A DNA stretch of 64,000 nt, taken from contig CM035167.1 in the NCBI GenBank assembly GCA_020205615.1, positions 137,654,568 through 137,718,567 on the forward strand, in the 5' to 3' direction. The translations under genes were made by a program, and so were the position numbers. The notes below the pieces were generated by a model. That model was not told where the DNA came from. It searched no databases and worked only from the letters and a program-made list of their open reading frames with translations. This document shows positions 35,699-45,993 of this stretch, one piece after another. Origin of the DNA: Panax quinquefolius. Its lineage: Eukaryota; Streptophyta; Magnoliopsida; Apiales; Araliaceae. How positions within the stretch are numbered: position 1 is the first letter of the stretch; each line of letters opens with the position of its first letter.

Positions 35699-36601
35699 TT
35701 AATTGTTTCCTTGCTCGGGTGTAGTGCGCCTTTCAAAGTAATGGTATGCTGCTGCCCCTGAAAGCACTGCCAAAGTTAAGGCTTGTGCATGCATCCTGCA
35801 GTGTAGTCGACACATCCTTTAGTCAGGCGCGGATTTAGGAATTTTTTTTCCAACATAAACGGATTTTAACTAGTTTTTTTGTTAAAGTTAAATAAAAAAA
35901 ACTTGAACTAATTATCATAAGCAAAATACTGCATAATTAGTTAGCTACGGAGGATTTTATAGTCAACACCATCTTACAGTAGTATACCATCCAAACCAAG
36001 ACAAATGAATTAAGATCGATGCATGGATAAGTAGTAAACTAACCTGGCATGGATAAGCCTAAGACTTGGCTTTAGGGGAGATTTTGAATGGGAATTATGA
36101 ACTAGTGATGCTCCAATTCCTGTTGCCCACAGTGATCCTATACACACACAACCGATTTCATCATCAGTTTCAGTTGATGATAATATATATGTATATATTT
36201 AAACAGTACGTTTTAAGTAGTAAAAAAATAACTAACATTCAAACTGTTTGACTAATACTGACTAGCAAAAAGTTATATACGACTATATAACATGTATTCA
36301 CACATATTAGATATATTCGGCTTCTTCAACGAAACGAACTGAAAAGAACGAATTAAGTTATAATTACGGTTTTTTCAGTCGTTATTACACATAAAGTCGG
36401 TTTTTATGATATAATGATTTAAAAAAAAAACATATATAAATGGGTTTAGTTCTTGGTTGAAATTCTCTCCAATTCACTTGGAGAGAATTCTTTACATATA
36501 TATAGATAGATAAAAAAGAGAGAAATGAAACAATAATAATTGTAGTACTGACCAACACTAGTGAGCTTGTGTTCCGAAACCCAAGATTGCAAAGCATCCA
36601 T
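35699..36601 (-). CDS. HIG1-domain mitochondrial membrane protein
   Basis: Three minus-strand exons: 36601-36553, 36137-36044 and 35795-35699, with GT-AG introns and phases 1 and 2 that join cleanly to 79 residues. The protein begins MDALQSWVSEHKLTSVGSLW, continues ATGIGASLVHN and SLRLIHARMHAQALTLAVL, then SGAAAYHYFERR. This is the HIG1 fold: an N-terminal helix and two membrane segments joined by a loop with the family RxIHAR-(x)-HAQALTL motif. HIG1 proteins sit in the inner mitochondrial membrane and, in yeast and animals, associate with respiratory supercomplexes; plant relatives are named hypoxia-responsive. At 79 residues it is a little shorter than the roughly 95-100 usual in plants because of a short tail. 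Exons are too small to be seen as ORFs. Intron 2 contains a hAT-end-like GGCGCGGATTTAGGA near 35826. Confidence 0.9.
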
Positions 36602-36690
36602 CTTTTCATCTTCTTCTTCTTATATCAAACTAGTTAATTAATGCCCAAATGACTGTCGAGAAATTAAAAACACTAGTAACTCGAATCAAG

Positions 36691-36698
36691 TATATATA
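36691..36698 (-). promoter_or_regulatory. TATA box of the HIG1 gene
   Basis: Minus-strand CCTATATATACTTG, 90-100 bp before the ATG at 36601; spacing leaves a leader of about 60 nt. Confidence 0.6.
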
Positions 36699-36739
36699 GG
36701 AAATATTGGAACTTGGAAGGCATATAATGGAGGAGAAAT

Positions 36740-36741
<2 letters not shown>

Positions 36742-36783
<42 letters not shown>
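36742..36783. repeat. (TA)n microsatellite upstream of the HIG1 gene
   Basis: About 21 TA units roughly 50 bp beyond the HIG1 TATA box. Confidence 0.97.
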
Positions 36784-36786
<3 letters not shown>

Positions 36787-36845
36787 GGAGCTAGCTAGTA
36801 CTGAAATTAAAATGTTGGGGTTGGGAATATACATACATTATATAT

Positions 36846-38086
36846 AGACCTGACAATATAGTTGGTTAATTGTCGGGTCAACTTATATTAACTGGAACCA
36901 AATGGGTTGGTTAACCATTTTTATTTATTCAGGTTGGTTAAAGTTTGGAACTATATTTATTCGGGTTGGTTATGGTGCTTCCAACCCTAGCTAATCCATT
37001 TTTCAATTATATTTTGTTCTCCAAATCAAAAGTTAGGCTCACAAAGATGATAATTGAATTTTAAATCTTAAAGATCACATAAACTCATTCTTAATTTACA
37101 ATTTTGCATCATCATAATTTAGAATGTTCCCAGGGCACCCCCCCCACCCACCCACCCAACCACCCAACCACCCACTCACTCCACCCACTCCACCCACCCC
37201 TACACCACCCACTCCACTCCTACCCCACCCCACCCCTACCCCACCCACCCCCACACCCACTCCCTACCCCTAACCCCTACCCCCACCCCACCCACACCCA
37301 CACCCCTACCCCTACCCACAAAAAAATATATTATGTGATTATGTATACACCCCCTACTCCCTACCCCCATCCACCCACGCACCCCACCCACCCACCCACC
37401 CACCCACCCACCCCACCCCACCCCACCCCTACCTCCATAAAAATATATATTATGTGATTATGTATACACTCCACCCCTCGCCATCCATCCACTCTCACCC
37501 CACCCACCCACCCACCCACGCACCCCACCCCCATCACTACCAAAAAAATTATTATGTGATTATGTATACACCATTTAGCCCCACCTCACCCCACCCCCTA
37601 CTCCACCCCACCCCACCCCCTACTCCACCCCACCCCCTACCCCACCCACTCCACCCCACCCCTACCTCCACCAAAAAATAATATTATGTAATTATGTATA
37701 CACTCCACCCACCCCTACCCCCTACCCCCCTACCCCCACACACCCCACACACCCCCCACTCCTATCACTCCCCAAAAAATTAATATTAAGCGATTATGTA
37801 TACACCCCTCACACCCTCTACCCTCTACCCCTACCCCTACCCCTACCCACCCCTTATATCCGCCTCTATCTATAGTATATATTAATTTTATTTTTTAAAA
37901 ATTTTGTTTAAAAATTAAAACATATTAAAATAGTTCATATGGTTAATATGGTTTTTAACCATAACCATATGGTTCCAACCCACATTATCCATATTAAAAA
38001 TGGTTAATATGATTTTAGTTCTTAAATGATTGGTTAACCATATTTTAAAAACCAAAACCAACCCATAACTATATTTTGCCAAGTCT
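36846..38086 (+). mobile_element. C-rich non-autonomous element, copy A
   Basis: The ends AGACCTGACAATATAG and ATATTTTGCCAAGTCT are imperfect inverted repeats; the 250-bp flanks contain repeated GGTTGGTTAA/GGTTAACCAT. The core (37136-37850) is six or so units, each a CCCACCC/CCCCTACCCC run of 60-150 bp followed by AAAAAATATTATGTGATTATGTATACAC. The same organisation occurs inverted at 45994-47458. No coding capacity; proline/histidine-rich ORFs across it are artefacts. The TIR length and sequence suggest a hAT-like element, which is tentative. Confidence 0.75.
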
Positions 38087-39640
38087 ACATACATACATAC
38101 ATATAATAGTACCAGTGGCCGTTACTTTGTGTCTTGCCTCTTGTTTTTGATTCCCTATTAGTTTTACCTTTTCTAAATTCAGACAGGAGAGTGTAGAGGT
38201 CAGAGGAGTAGTAGTTATATGTAGAAACCAGTGGCGGCAAGTTCATGGTTTTGTTATATGTTTTCCCTCGCGTCCAGTTTTTCACTCTTCGGGCTCTTTG
38301 CTAGTAGTTTTTAATTTAAATAACTCTATGCCGACATGTAAATTGGACAGGATAATTGAACCGGAAAAACAAAAAGAATTTGTTTTACTAAACAATTTGA
38401 CAATACAATTCATTTGTTCGTTGGAACAAATTTCTTTTATTTTTCGGCCCAATTATCTTGTCTAATTTATCTGTCTCGATATAATGATGTTTTAATTTTT
38501 ATCCCCACTAACATTCACCCAACGTGCTATGGGCCGTTGGATTTCATTTTATGCGGCAGCGGCACAACTTTTAATTCGTCAGACCAAACACCACCAAACA
38601 TGTCTTCCTCTATTACACTTTTTTTTAATAATTATTTTTTTTTATTTTGAGTTTCATATTATCGAATACATTTAATATTTATTATATCATTAATGATCTA
38701 AATATGTAAATAGATAGTTTATATTATTGAGATTAATTCTGTTAAACATTAATAAAAGTATTTCTACGGTTAAAAATTAATGAAAAAAACTAGCTATAAA
38801 AATTTGATAAAATGTGAACATGTTAGTCAAATAGTGAAAATATTGGCAGTTTATTCTTAAATTTATTGTAAATATACAATTCATATTCAAGCAAGGTTAA
38901 AACTTGTTACATATTTCCTTTCTCATGATAGGTTGAATAAGGCCATAATTTCTTAAGTTCTCAAAATGTAATGTAATGGCCCATTCTTATTCTCAATACA
39001 TTACACAGGCCCAAGTCATCTGAAGTAGGCCTTAACAGCCTTAGTAAAAAATATTTTAATTTATATCCAATACAACTATATACTTCTTTTATTTGGAATG
39101 GAGAATTCTATTTTTTTTTGTAGAATTTTTTTAAGCGTTATATGGTTTTCACAAAAATATATTTTGACATAACTGAAATTTTGCAAAAAGTCCTTAACAA
39201 ATCATAATTTTGCTGCTCATTTGATAAATCCAGCTCTTTTAGACTAAAAAATTATTTAAATTTGGTCCAGCTCCAGCTCCATCTCCATATCTTTTAGGCC
39301 AGCCCAGGCTTTTTGGACTCGGCAGATTTTGGGCCCAAAACCAATGTATGAACTTGAGATATTTAGATGAGTCCCATGATCCCATCCAGAAATGTCTGGG
39401 GTTTTTTTAATTATACACAAAAAAGAGAAAATTAAAGAAGAAAAAGAAGAGAAATGTCTCTGTTTTCTTAAAAAAAAAAATTGATTTAAAATGTACTCAT
39501 TTTTCTTAGTTTTTTTTCTTTTATAATTAAAATTTAAAATTCAAAGATACGGCTTTCCTTAGCTTTATTTTTTTTTTTTTTTATTAGAAAACTCAAAAAT
39601 ACAACTTCTTTTTGTTTTCTTTTATTTTTTCTTCAAATTA
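38087..39640. other. Intergenic spacer
   Basis: No gene or clear element. The 78-codon plus ORF at 38414-38650 is AT-rich sequence without family resemblance. Confidence 0.5.
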
Positions 39641-39870
39641 CTTCCTCCTTCCCATAATATATTTATTATGGAAGATTTAGATGATTTTATTTTTTTAAAT
39701 TATTCGACGTTATATATAATATAGGAGAATTAATCATAATTTTTTTAAAATTATCTCTCAAAAAAATATTACAAATGAGAGGTCTTTTAAATAATTAAAA
39801 TATAAATATAAGACTAAAATCTCTTACTAAAAAAAATTTAAACGATTAAAATATATTAAGAGGGGACGGT
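39641..39870. mobile_element. Possible MITE upstream of the sororin gene
   Basis: Starts CTTCCTCCTTCCCATAATATA after TA and ends near TATATTAAGAGGGGACGG. The ends resemble the TA-flanked MITE family but the right end is poorly matched. It comes within about 200 bp of the sororin ATG. Confidence 0.45.
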
Positions 39871-39955
39871 TAAGATGATACAATCAAATACCAAACTCAA
39901 AAAATACCACATCTTCTTGTTTTCCTGGGTGTAATCAAATTTCGCCCAACTTGTG

Positions 39956-39963
39956 TTCCCGCC
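39956..39963 (+). promoter_or_regulatory. Candidate E2F-type site of the sororin promoter
   Basis: TTCCCGCC, differing by one flanking base from the consensus TTTSSCGS used by E2F in S-phase genes. It lies 118 bp before the ATG, close to a TTTCGCCC at 39940. A cell-cycle gene is a sensible target, but the match is short. Confidence 0.4.
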
Positions 39964-40080
39964 AGGACTAATAAGCTTCTGCAACAATTTTAACTTTCTC
40001 TCTACTTCTATCTCTACGGTTCTACTTCTGCTCGATTGATTAACTAAAAGCAGAAAAACTGACTGAAATTGGAAGAAGAA

Positions 40081-41682
40081 ATGGAAGCTGAATCTGAGGG
40101 AGCTAACAGTAATAGCAGTAGACGAATTACTAGATCAGCAGCAACAACCAAGAAGAAGAGAAAGCCTTTATCGGATCTTACAAACCTCATTCCCTCTTCC
40201 ACAATTCACAAACCCTCAATTCCAATTCCAAAACCCTACAATTCCAATTCCAAACCCCACAAACCGGGTCTTAATCCCTCCAAATCCGATTCCAGCATCG
40301 GTTCTTCTAATTACAACAACAACAAAAATGCCCCAAACCCTAGTACAGTCCATTCTACTCCTCATTCTTTGTCCGCCGTTCCTGGTACTCGCTCTCTATG
40401 TGTATATATATGTATAGTTTATCTTAATTGTTCTGATTTATTTCTGAGCTCGTGAACCTAGGGTTTGCTAAGTGTGTATATGTGCTTCTCCTTGTTCGTC
40501 AGATACTGTATTTTGTTTACTAATATTGTACTTTGCTTTGTTTTGGAATTATAATTGATAAATTTTCGAATTGGAAGAATGTATTGTATGGTTCATTTTC
40601 ATATGATTTTATGTTGATCATTTTTAGTTCTTCTTACTAGGACTACTACTTTTTTCTGTATTAAGGTGGCTGATTGGGGTACTAATTGATGTGGTTTTGA
40701 GATATTTTGGAATAAAATATTACTCCCTCCATTCCTTAATATAAGTCTTTTTAGAGAAATGTTTTTGTTCCTTAATATAAGTCGTTTGAGAATTTCAAGT
40801 AAGCATTAATTGCTTAGTTTCCAATATTACCTCAAGTATTAAATGTAACTTTGGTTCTCTCACTATTTTCCGTCCAATAAATAACAATCTCTTATTCCAA
40901 TACAAGGGCAATATAGACAATTGATATTATAGTTAATGCTATACAATCATTTCCTTAATACTTGTGCACAACTCTAAAACGACCTATATTAAGGAACGGA
41001 GGGAGTAGTTTTAACTTGCAAAATCATGTGGTTGTTTCAATTAACTTGTGATGTCTTTAATACATACTATTTCAATTTTTGTGTTATGACTTATGGGTAT
41101 TTAATCACATATTTAATTATTGGCATTATATAGTTAATGGGGATGGTGACGAATTGGAGCTACTTGCAGTTTATAGTAGAAAACTGATTGCGGAGAAAAC
41201 TGTGAGCAAAAGGAAGGATGTTGACGTGCCATTTAGTTGCTCTCTTCAAGAGAAAGCAAAGGATATTGGGAAGGCACTCGAAGCAGATTTGGTAGCTTTG
41301 AATTTCCCTCCTGTAAAGAAGATAAAGGATAAAGGGAAGGCTATTGCTGTGCCTTCCACTTATTCTCCCGTAGAGAAAACAAAGAATAAGGGAAAGGCGA
41401 TTGCTGGTTATTTCAGTTATCATTCTGTGGAGAAAACACATGATAAAGGGCAAGTGACTGCTGTGTCTTCTAATAGCGTTTCCTTGGATAGAGTAAAGGA
41501 TAAAGGAAAGAAAATTAATGTTACTCCCAGTGTGCCTTCTCTAGCTAAAACAAAAGATAAAGGCAAAGCCGTTGCTGTACCTGCAAATTTTTCTACTCTT
41601 GAAAAAAGGAAGGAGAAAGCGAAGGTGGTTTCTGTGGCTTTTAGTTGCCCTCCTCTGCGAAGGACTAGACACATTGGGTACT

Positions 41683-41722
<40 letters not shown>

Positions 41723-44700
41723 ACACACACATACAGAGTCATGTCTTTTGATGTTTTACTCATGGAGTTGGATCTTATATCTCTGAATGGAATGACGTTA
41801 ATTCTTATAAATCCAAAATAGTGAAGAAAATGAATAAAGAGAAATGATAAGCATGAAATGGTATTGATGTATGTATATGTGTCGAATATTGGACTACAGT
41901 ATAAGTGATATTAATTTTGATACAAATATGTTTGCATGATGAGATTTTGGTTTTTTCAAATTTAAATCCTCTTCCATTACAATGACTTGATAAATCTACT
42001 TTGGAGTTATATTTAGTGGACTCAACAAGCGTAATTTGAGTTGAGCAAACCGGTTGCGAGATGAGTCCTTGCAACCTTTTCCAGAATTTTAAGTTTTAAA
42101 GCTGCTGCTGTTTGCAGCTCTCTTGGTTCTTATCGTCTTCGCTAGAATGTTGACTCTGGTACTTTACCTTTGTCTATATGTATTTCATCTTACACTTGTT
42201 TCTTTGAGCCATAAATTGTGATGGGTTCATCATCAATTCTTCTATTGTTGTTGCTGATGGCCTTTCAGAATATAATATATTTTTCAAGGTGGAACACAAC
42301 AGTTAAAATAGAATGTGAGGTTTAAAGAAAACATGTACATTTGGAGTTTCATAGTGTAGCACTTCTTGGTCTCTGCTATGTAATATCTGTGTTGACACAA
42401 CATATTTCAATGATAATGTAGGGGATCAATAAGTAAAGGGTTAGTGACTGATTTCATAGAACTATTGAAGTGATTTATTTAGTTCTGTTTCTGTGGTCCT
42501 TTTACCATTACTACTCTCAACTATTAACTGCTCCACAAGTTTAGGCTAATGGAGAGGAGTGATAATCTTATTTTTACAATCTGCACCTCACATATTGCCC
42601 CTCTTTTGTGACCGTGTGTTTGACTAAATCTATACTAGCAAATACGCAAGCATACGCAGTTCACAAGTAATTTAATAATAAGTACAGTATCGTTCCCACG
42701 GAGAAAAAGATTGCAATTTATACTAACAATTACTAATTTTATATTAACCCGATTTTATTAAACAAATGATTAAAGTTGTGAATTTCTGAAAATTGCTAAT
42801 TACTAAACTAAAACTAATCATCACAAGGTTTGAAAACAGATTAAAAAGACTCAAGATTACAATTTCACTTATTGCTTCATTTCGGTCAATACACTTCCTG
42901 TTAAATTACATTAACTATTTCAGACTGTTAATCGAGAACTCATCAGTATTTATGATCATCTCTCAATGTACCATAAACATATTAACTTAAATCCACTTAT
43001 GATAGAAATAAGGTGAACACCCTAAATAACTAATTCACTATATCTCTATATGAATTACAATTAAAAAGGATTTGAAGCATAAGTTCTCTATCAGATTACA
43101 TGCGGTGCGTAAGTATATCTCTATCCTAAACACAAATCATGAATTACATCGCCATGCAGAAAACACAATCACATGTTATTATAGTCAAATCTAAACCTAC
43201 AATCCATCTCTCGAGTTCATATAGATTATCACAGTAATTGTTGATCAGATCATCAGACAATTAATCAATTAAAAATAAATCATAATAGACAATCCCATAA
43301 TAATCAATAGTAACTAATAAGAAAGTGTATCTGTCTAAACTACGCAATAAGGTCCATTGCAATCTTCAGATGAAATTTAGTTCCTCATGACAAGAGTAAA
43401 TAATGAATCCATAGAAGAATTAATCATCTGAAGTTACAAGTAAAAGAAGAGAAAAAGAATAACACTCTGCAGTAAACCCTTCTTCTGAATCCTTCACTAG
43501 AGCTTCTCGTGATCCTTCTTCTATGTTCTCCAAAATCTCCATGTATGATGTTCCAATCCTTGCGTAGTGTATGCATCTCTTATTCTCTTTGACTCTCCAT
43601 ATGTTTTTAATATCCTCTGAAGTTCCTTCACAAAATCAGCCGCCAAGAATCCTTTCAACTTCTAAAAACAAGCCAACTTCCTTTCCCGACCAATTCGCCC
43701 TGGCGGATTCAACATGTCAATTTGCCCCGACGGATTCATCAGACCCGAAATTACAGAAATGCCACTATATCTCCATTTTCATGTTTCAACCTTCCAAAGC
43801 CGGTTCCTACAACACAAAACCAAGTAAAATGATACTAAAAATACTTAAAGTTAACAAAGAATTAAGCCCAAAAGGTGTCCGATTCGTAGGTATAAAACCC
43901 ACTCATTACCGTGCATATGCATGGATTGTGTATAAGGGACCGTGTTTCGCAGGGTTTAACATAGGACCTTTAGGTTCTGAAACTATGTTAACTACCAAGT
44001 AGCTTTAAAAGTTCAAGCTGATAAGTGGGGTATTACATATTCTATTATCTAATAAATACTTATGCTGTCTTTTTATGCTCCTTTTGTTCCACCTAGGACT
44101 GAACTTAATGAAGCTGGAGATATGGGACTATCTGAATCTCATACAGATCCTCATCTGAAGCATAAACAGGTCTGTGTAACTATTGATTGTATTTTAAGCA
44201 GTCAAGTTTCCGTTTTCCTTATGTTTTGCACCATCTAATCTTTTAGTCAGTATTATCTCGTGTTCAAGGTTCTGCCATTAAATTATTTTTGATGCTATGC
44301 GTATATTTGAACTTTTTGTACACGCGTTTTTTTCTAGGTTGTGGTTCATTAGGTTCCATATTTTATGTCAATTTGATTTTGAATTGTAATTCTTCAGTCT
44401 CATTGGAATGATCCTGCTGAATAAGCCTGATTGAATGCTTATTGGCATTGCAAGAATACAAGCAAAGCTATTATGCATTTCAATATGAAAACTCTTAATG
44501 TATGTTCTTCCTTGGGAACTTCATATCATAGATTCCGAACTGCATAGTACATTGCAAGATTTTTATTTTTTAGAAATCTTAATTCGTTTACTTGGGATAA
44601 TTTATTATTGGAAATCACTCATTATTTCTCATAGTTTTTCAGTTTCCTACGCGCTCAGCTTGCATCTCTTATCAGTAATGTTATCTGTTTATCCTTCTGC

Positions 44701-44967
44701 ATTTGTTTTCTTTGCATCATATTGCTTAAAAAGTTACCTTTTCAATTCCCATAAGTTTCCCACGAGCTTTAGCTCTCATCAGTACTGTCATCTGTATTTT
44801 TAATGCCAATGTTGTTTTTGCAGAAGAGACGTTGCTTGCCACGGGACCAAGATGCTCCAGAATATAACTTGCCACGAGATTTTATTGAGCAGCAAAGAGC
44901 TTATTTTAAAGAGGTTGACGAGTTTGAACTCTCAGAGGAGGAGATTTCAGATAACGAAGTGGATTAA
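40081..44967 (+). CDS. SORORIN: Sororin (cohesin-protecting protein)
   Basis: Four exons with GT-AG introns: 40081-40384, 41134-41677, 44097-44169, 44824-44967, joining in frame to 354 residues. Residues 12-33 (NSSRRITRSAATTKKKRKPL) are a basic patch, probably nuclear. The C-terminal exon ends with LPRDFIEQQRAYFKEVDEFE, the conserved sororin domain that contacts cohesin and opposes WAPL so that sister chromatids stay joined until mitosis or meiosis. A VYSRKLIAEK motif at the start of exon 2 is also shared by plant homologues. Residues about 170-282 are six 19-residue repeats with a K-(x)-K-D-K-G-K-A core, which I do not recall in Arabidopsis sororin. ATG at 40081 is chosen because the open frame upstream has only TTG. 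Exon 2 acceptor is the least certain junction. Confidence 0.88.
40723..41005. mobile_element. Stowaway/mariner-type MITE in sororin intron 1
   Basis: CTCCCTCCATTCCTTAATATAAGTC at the left and the reverse complement (GACCTATATTAAGGAACGGAGGGAG) at the right, flanked on both sides by TA (40721-40722, 41006-41007). 283 bp, AT-rich, no ORF. The well-preserved ends point to a recent insertion. Confidence 0.9.
41305..41646 (+). repeat. 57-bp coding tandem repeats in sororin exon 2
   Basis: Six consecutive in-frame 57-bp units whose proteins begin KIKDKGK, KTKNKGK, KTHDKGQ, RVKDKGK, KTKDKGK and KRKEKAK, each 19 residues. A more diverged unit (KAKDIGK, 22 residues) precedes them. DNA identity between units is modest, so the expansion is not recent. 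Confidence 0.85.
41684..41718 (+). repeat. (CT)n microsatellite at the start of sororin intron 2
   Basis: About 17 CT units begin only six bases after the splice donor GT at 41678, followed by a short CA-rich run. Confidence 0.95.
42630..44036 (-). mobile_element. Unclassified repeat in sororin intron 2, LARD/LTR-like
   Basis: Read on the minus strand it starts TGTAATACCCCACTTATCAG and ends near GAACGATACTGTACTTATT and GCGTATTTGCTAGTATA. The phrase TCGTTCCCACGGAG is common in plant LTR-derived repeats. No protein domain is recognisable; the plus ORF at 43571-44002 is without family resemblance. It occupies most of a 2.4-kb intron. Confidence 0.5.
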
Positions 44968-45993
44968 AGAAGAGAAAGAATCATAGTTACAGAAAAGTAG
45001 GTACAATCTAACCCCTTGTATAGTTACACTTACTCTTGTATGCCTCATAAGTTCTGGTGATTACACTCGTCTGCATACCAGTTACAAAGTTACTTCTCAC
45101 AAGTTTTCCTGACTCCTGTACGTTGGTGTTGTAATCCAAATGTACATGTGATTGGTAGTTTCCCATGAGAATCGTTCAGTTATGAACAGTATGTAGGTGC
45201 ATTTTCAGACTGTAGACGGAATAGAGTGATATATCTATAATTGCAGCGTTATGTTGGCTAGTTTTTCTGTCCGACTAATTGGAAGTAAATGGATATTTAT
45301 GTTGGCCGTTCATATTTGCTAGAATTTCCAGTCCTCTCAACCATTTAAACGAAGATATGGATCTTAAGTGTGGATGTAGATGTAGTTGGTCCTTCATAAG
45401 AGGGGCGTGTGCATGTGTTTGTTGCGTCTTTAATGCTTATAAAGCTTACATTTTAAGTTTAAAAAATTATTGCTAATACTCGTAATTTTCGCCCCGACAT
45501 ATTAAGAAGGGTCATGGTCTCCCTTTTAACACCTTCGAACACATAGCTCCGTCCCTAACGATAACTTGCAAATACAACTAGAGTGATACAAAAGCTTAAT
45601 TAACATGTGCTAAAGTAGGGCGACCACTAAATCCCAAGTTGCACCCTAAACTCCAATCCTAGAATCAAGTTACATATTCTACACTTTATTTTGAATTAAA
45701 TGCATATTAAATTTTGAGTTTGAAAATAATTTGTACCCTCGACTGGTGCAACTAATTTAAAATAAAGTTTAGAGTGAAAATTAATTTTAGGGGGCGCAAA
45801 AATTGGAATTTAGAGGCCCTTTATGCTAGCTTCTTTGGCCCATTTTGAGTGATCATTTATTTATTATTTTTTTTGATAATTTAAATATTATAGAAATCAA
45901 AAAATTTTACAGCAACAAGGTGCATACCTTGGGGAGACTTGTAGCATAGCATCCACATCAGAAAACAAACATAATGATAACACGGTTATAAGT
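44968..45993. other. 3' flank of sororin and spacer
   Basis: Downstream region with several AATAAA-like and TTTGTA words but no decisive poly(A) signal. No further gene is supported. Confidence 0.5.

Noticed and set aside
35826..35845. hAT-type end GGCGCGGATTTAGGA in HIG1 intron 2
   Set aside because: Only one end was found and no duplication, so it is mentioned with the gene but not called as an element.
37104..37681. Proline/histidine/threonine-rich ORFs in the C-rich tract (and glycine-rich ones on the other strand)
   Set aside because: They are the necessary translation of CCCACCC repeats, open in several frames on both strands, and lie inside a transposable element with no start context.
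37800..37860. Telomere-like CCCTACCCCTA repeats
   Set aside because: The plant telomere repeat is CCCTAAA; this is part of the varied C-rich runs and has no consistent heptamer.
40069..40080. Upstream extension of the sororin frame by four codons
   Set aside because: The extension begins with TTG, not ATG; the first ATG in frame is at 40081.
41160..41674. Long minus-strand ORFs over sororin exon 2
   Set aside because: They mirror the repeat-containing coding exon; the plus strand has splice sites, conserved motifs and a proper terminal exon.
43571..44002. 143-codon ORF in sororin intron 2
   Set aside because: Lies within a repeat element on the opposite strand to that element's likely transcription, with no conserved domain.
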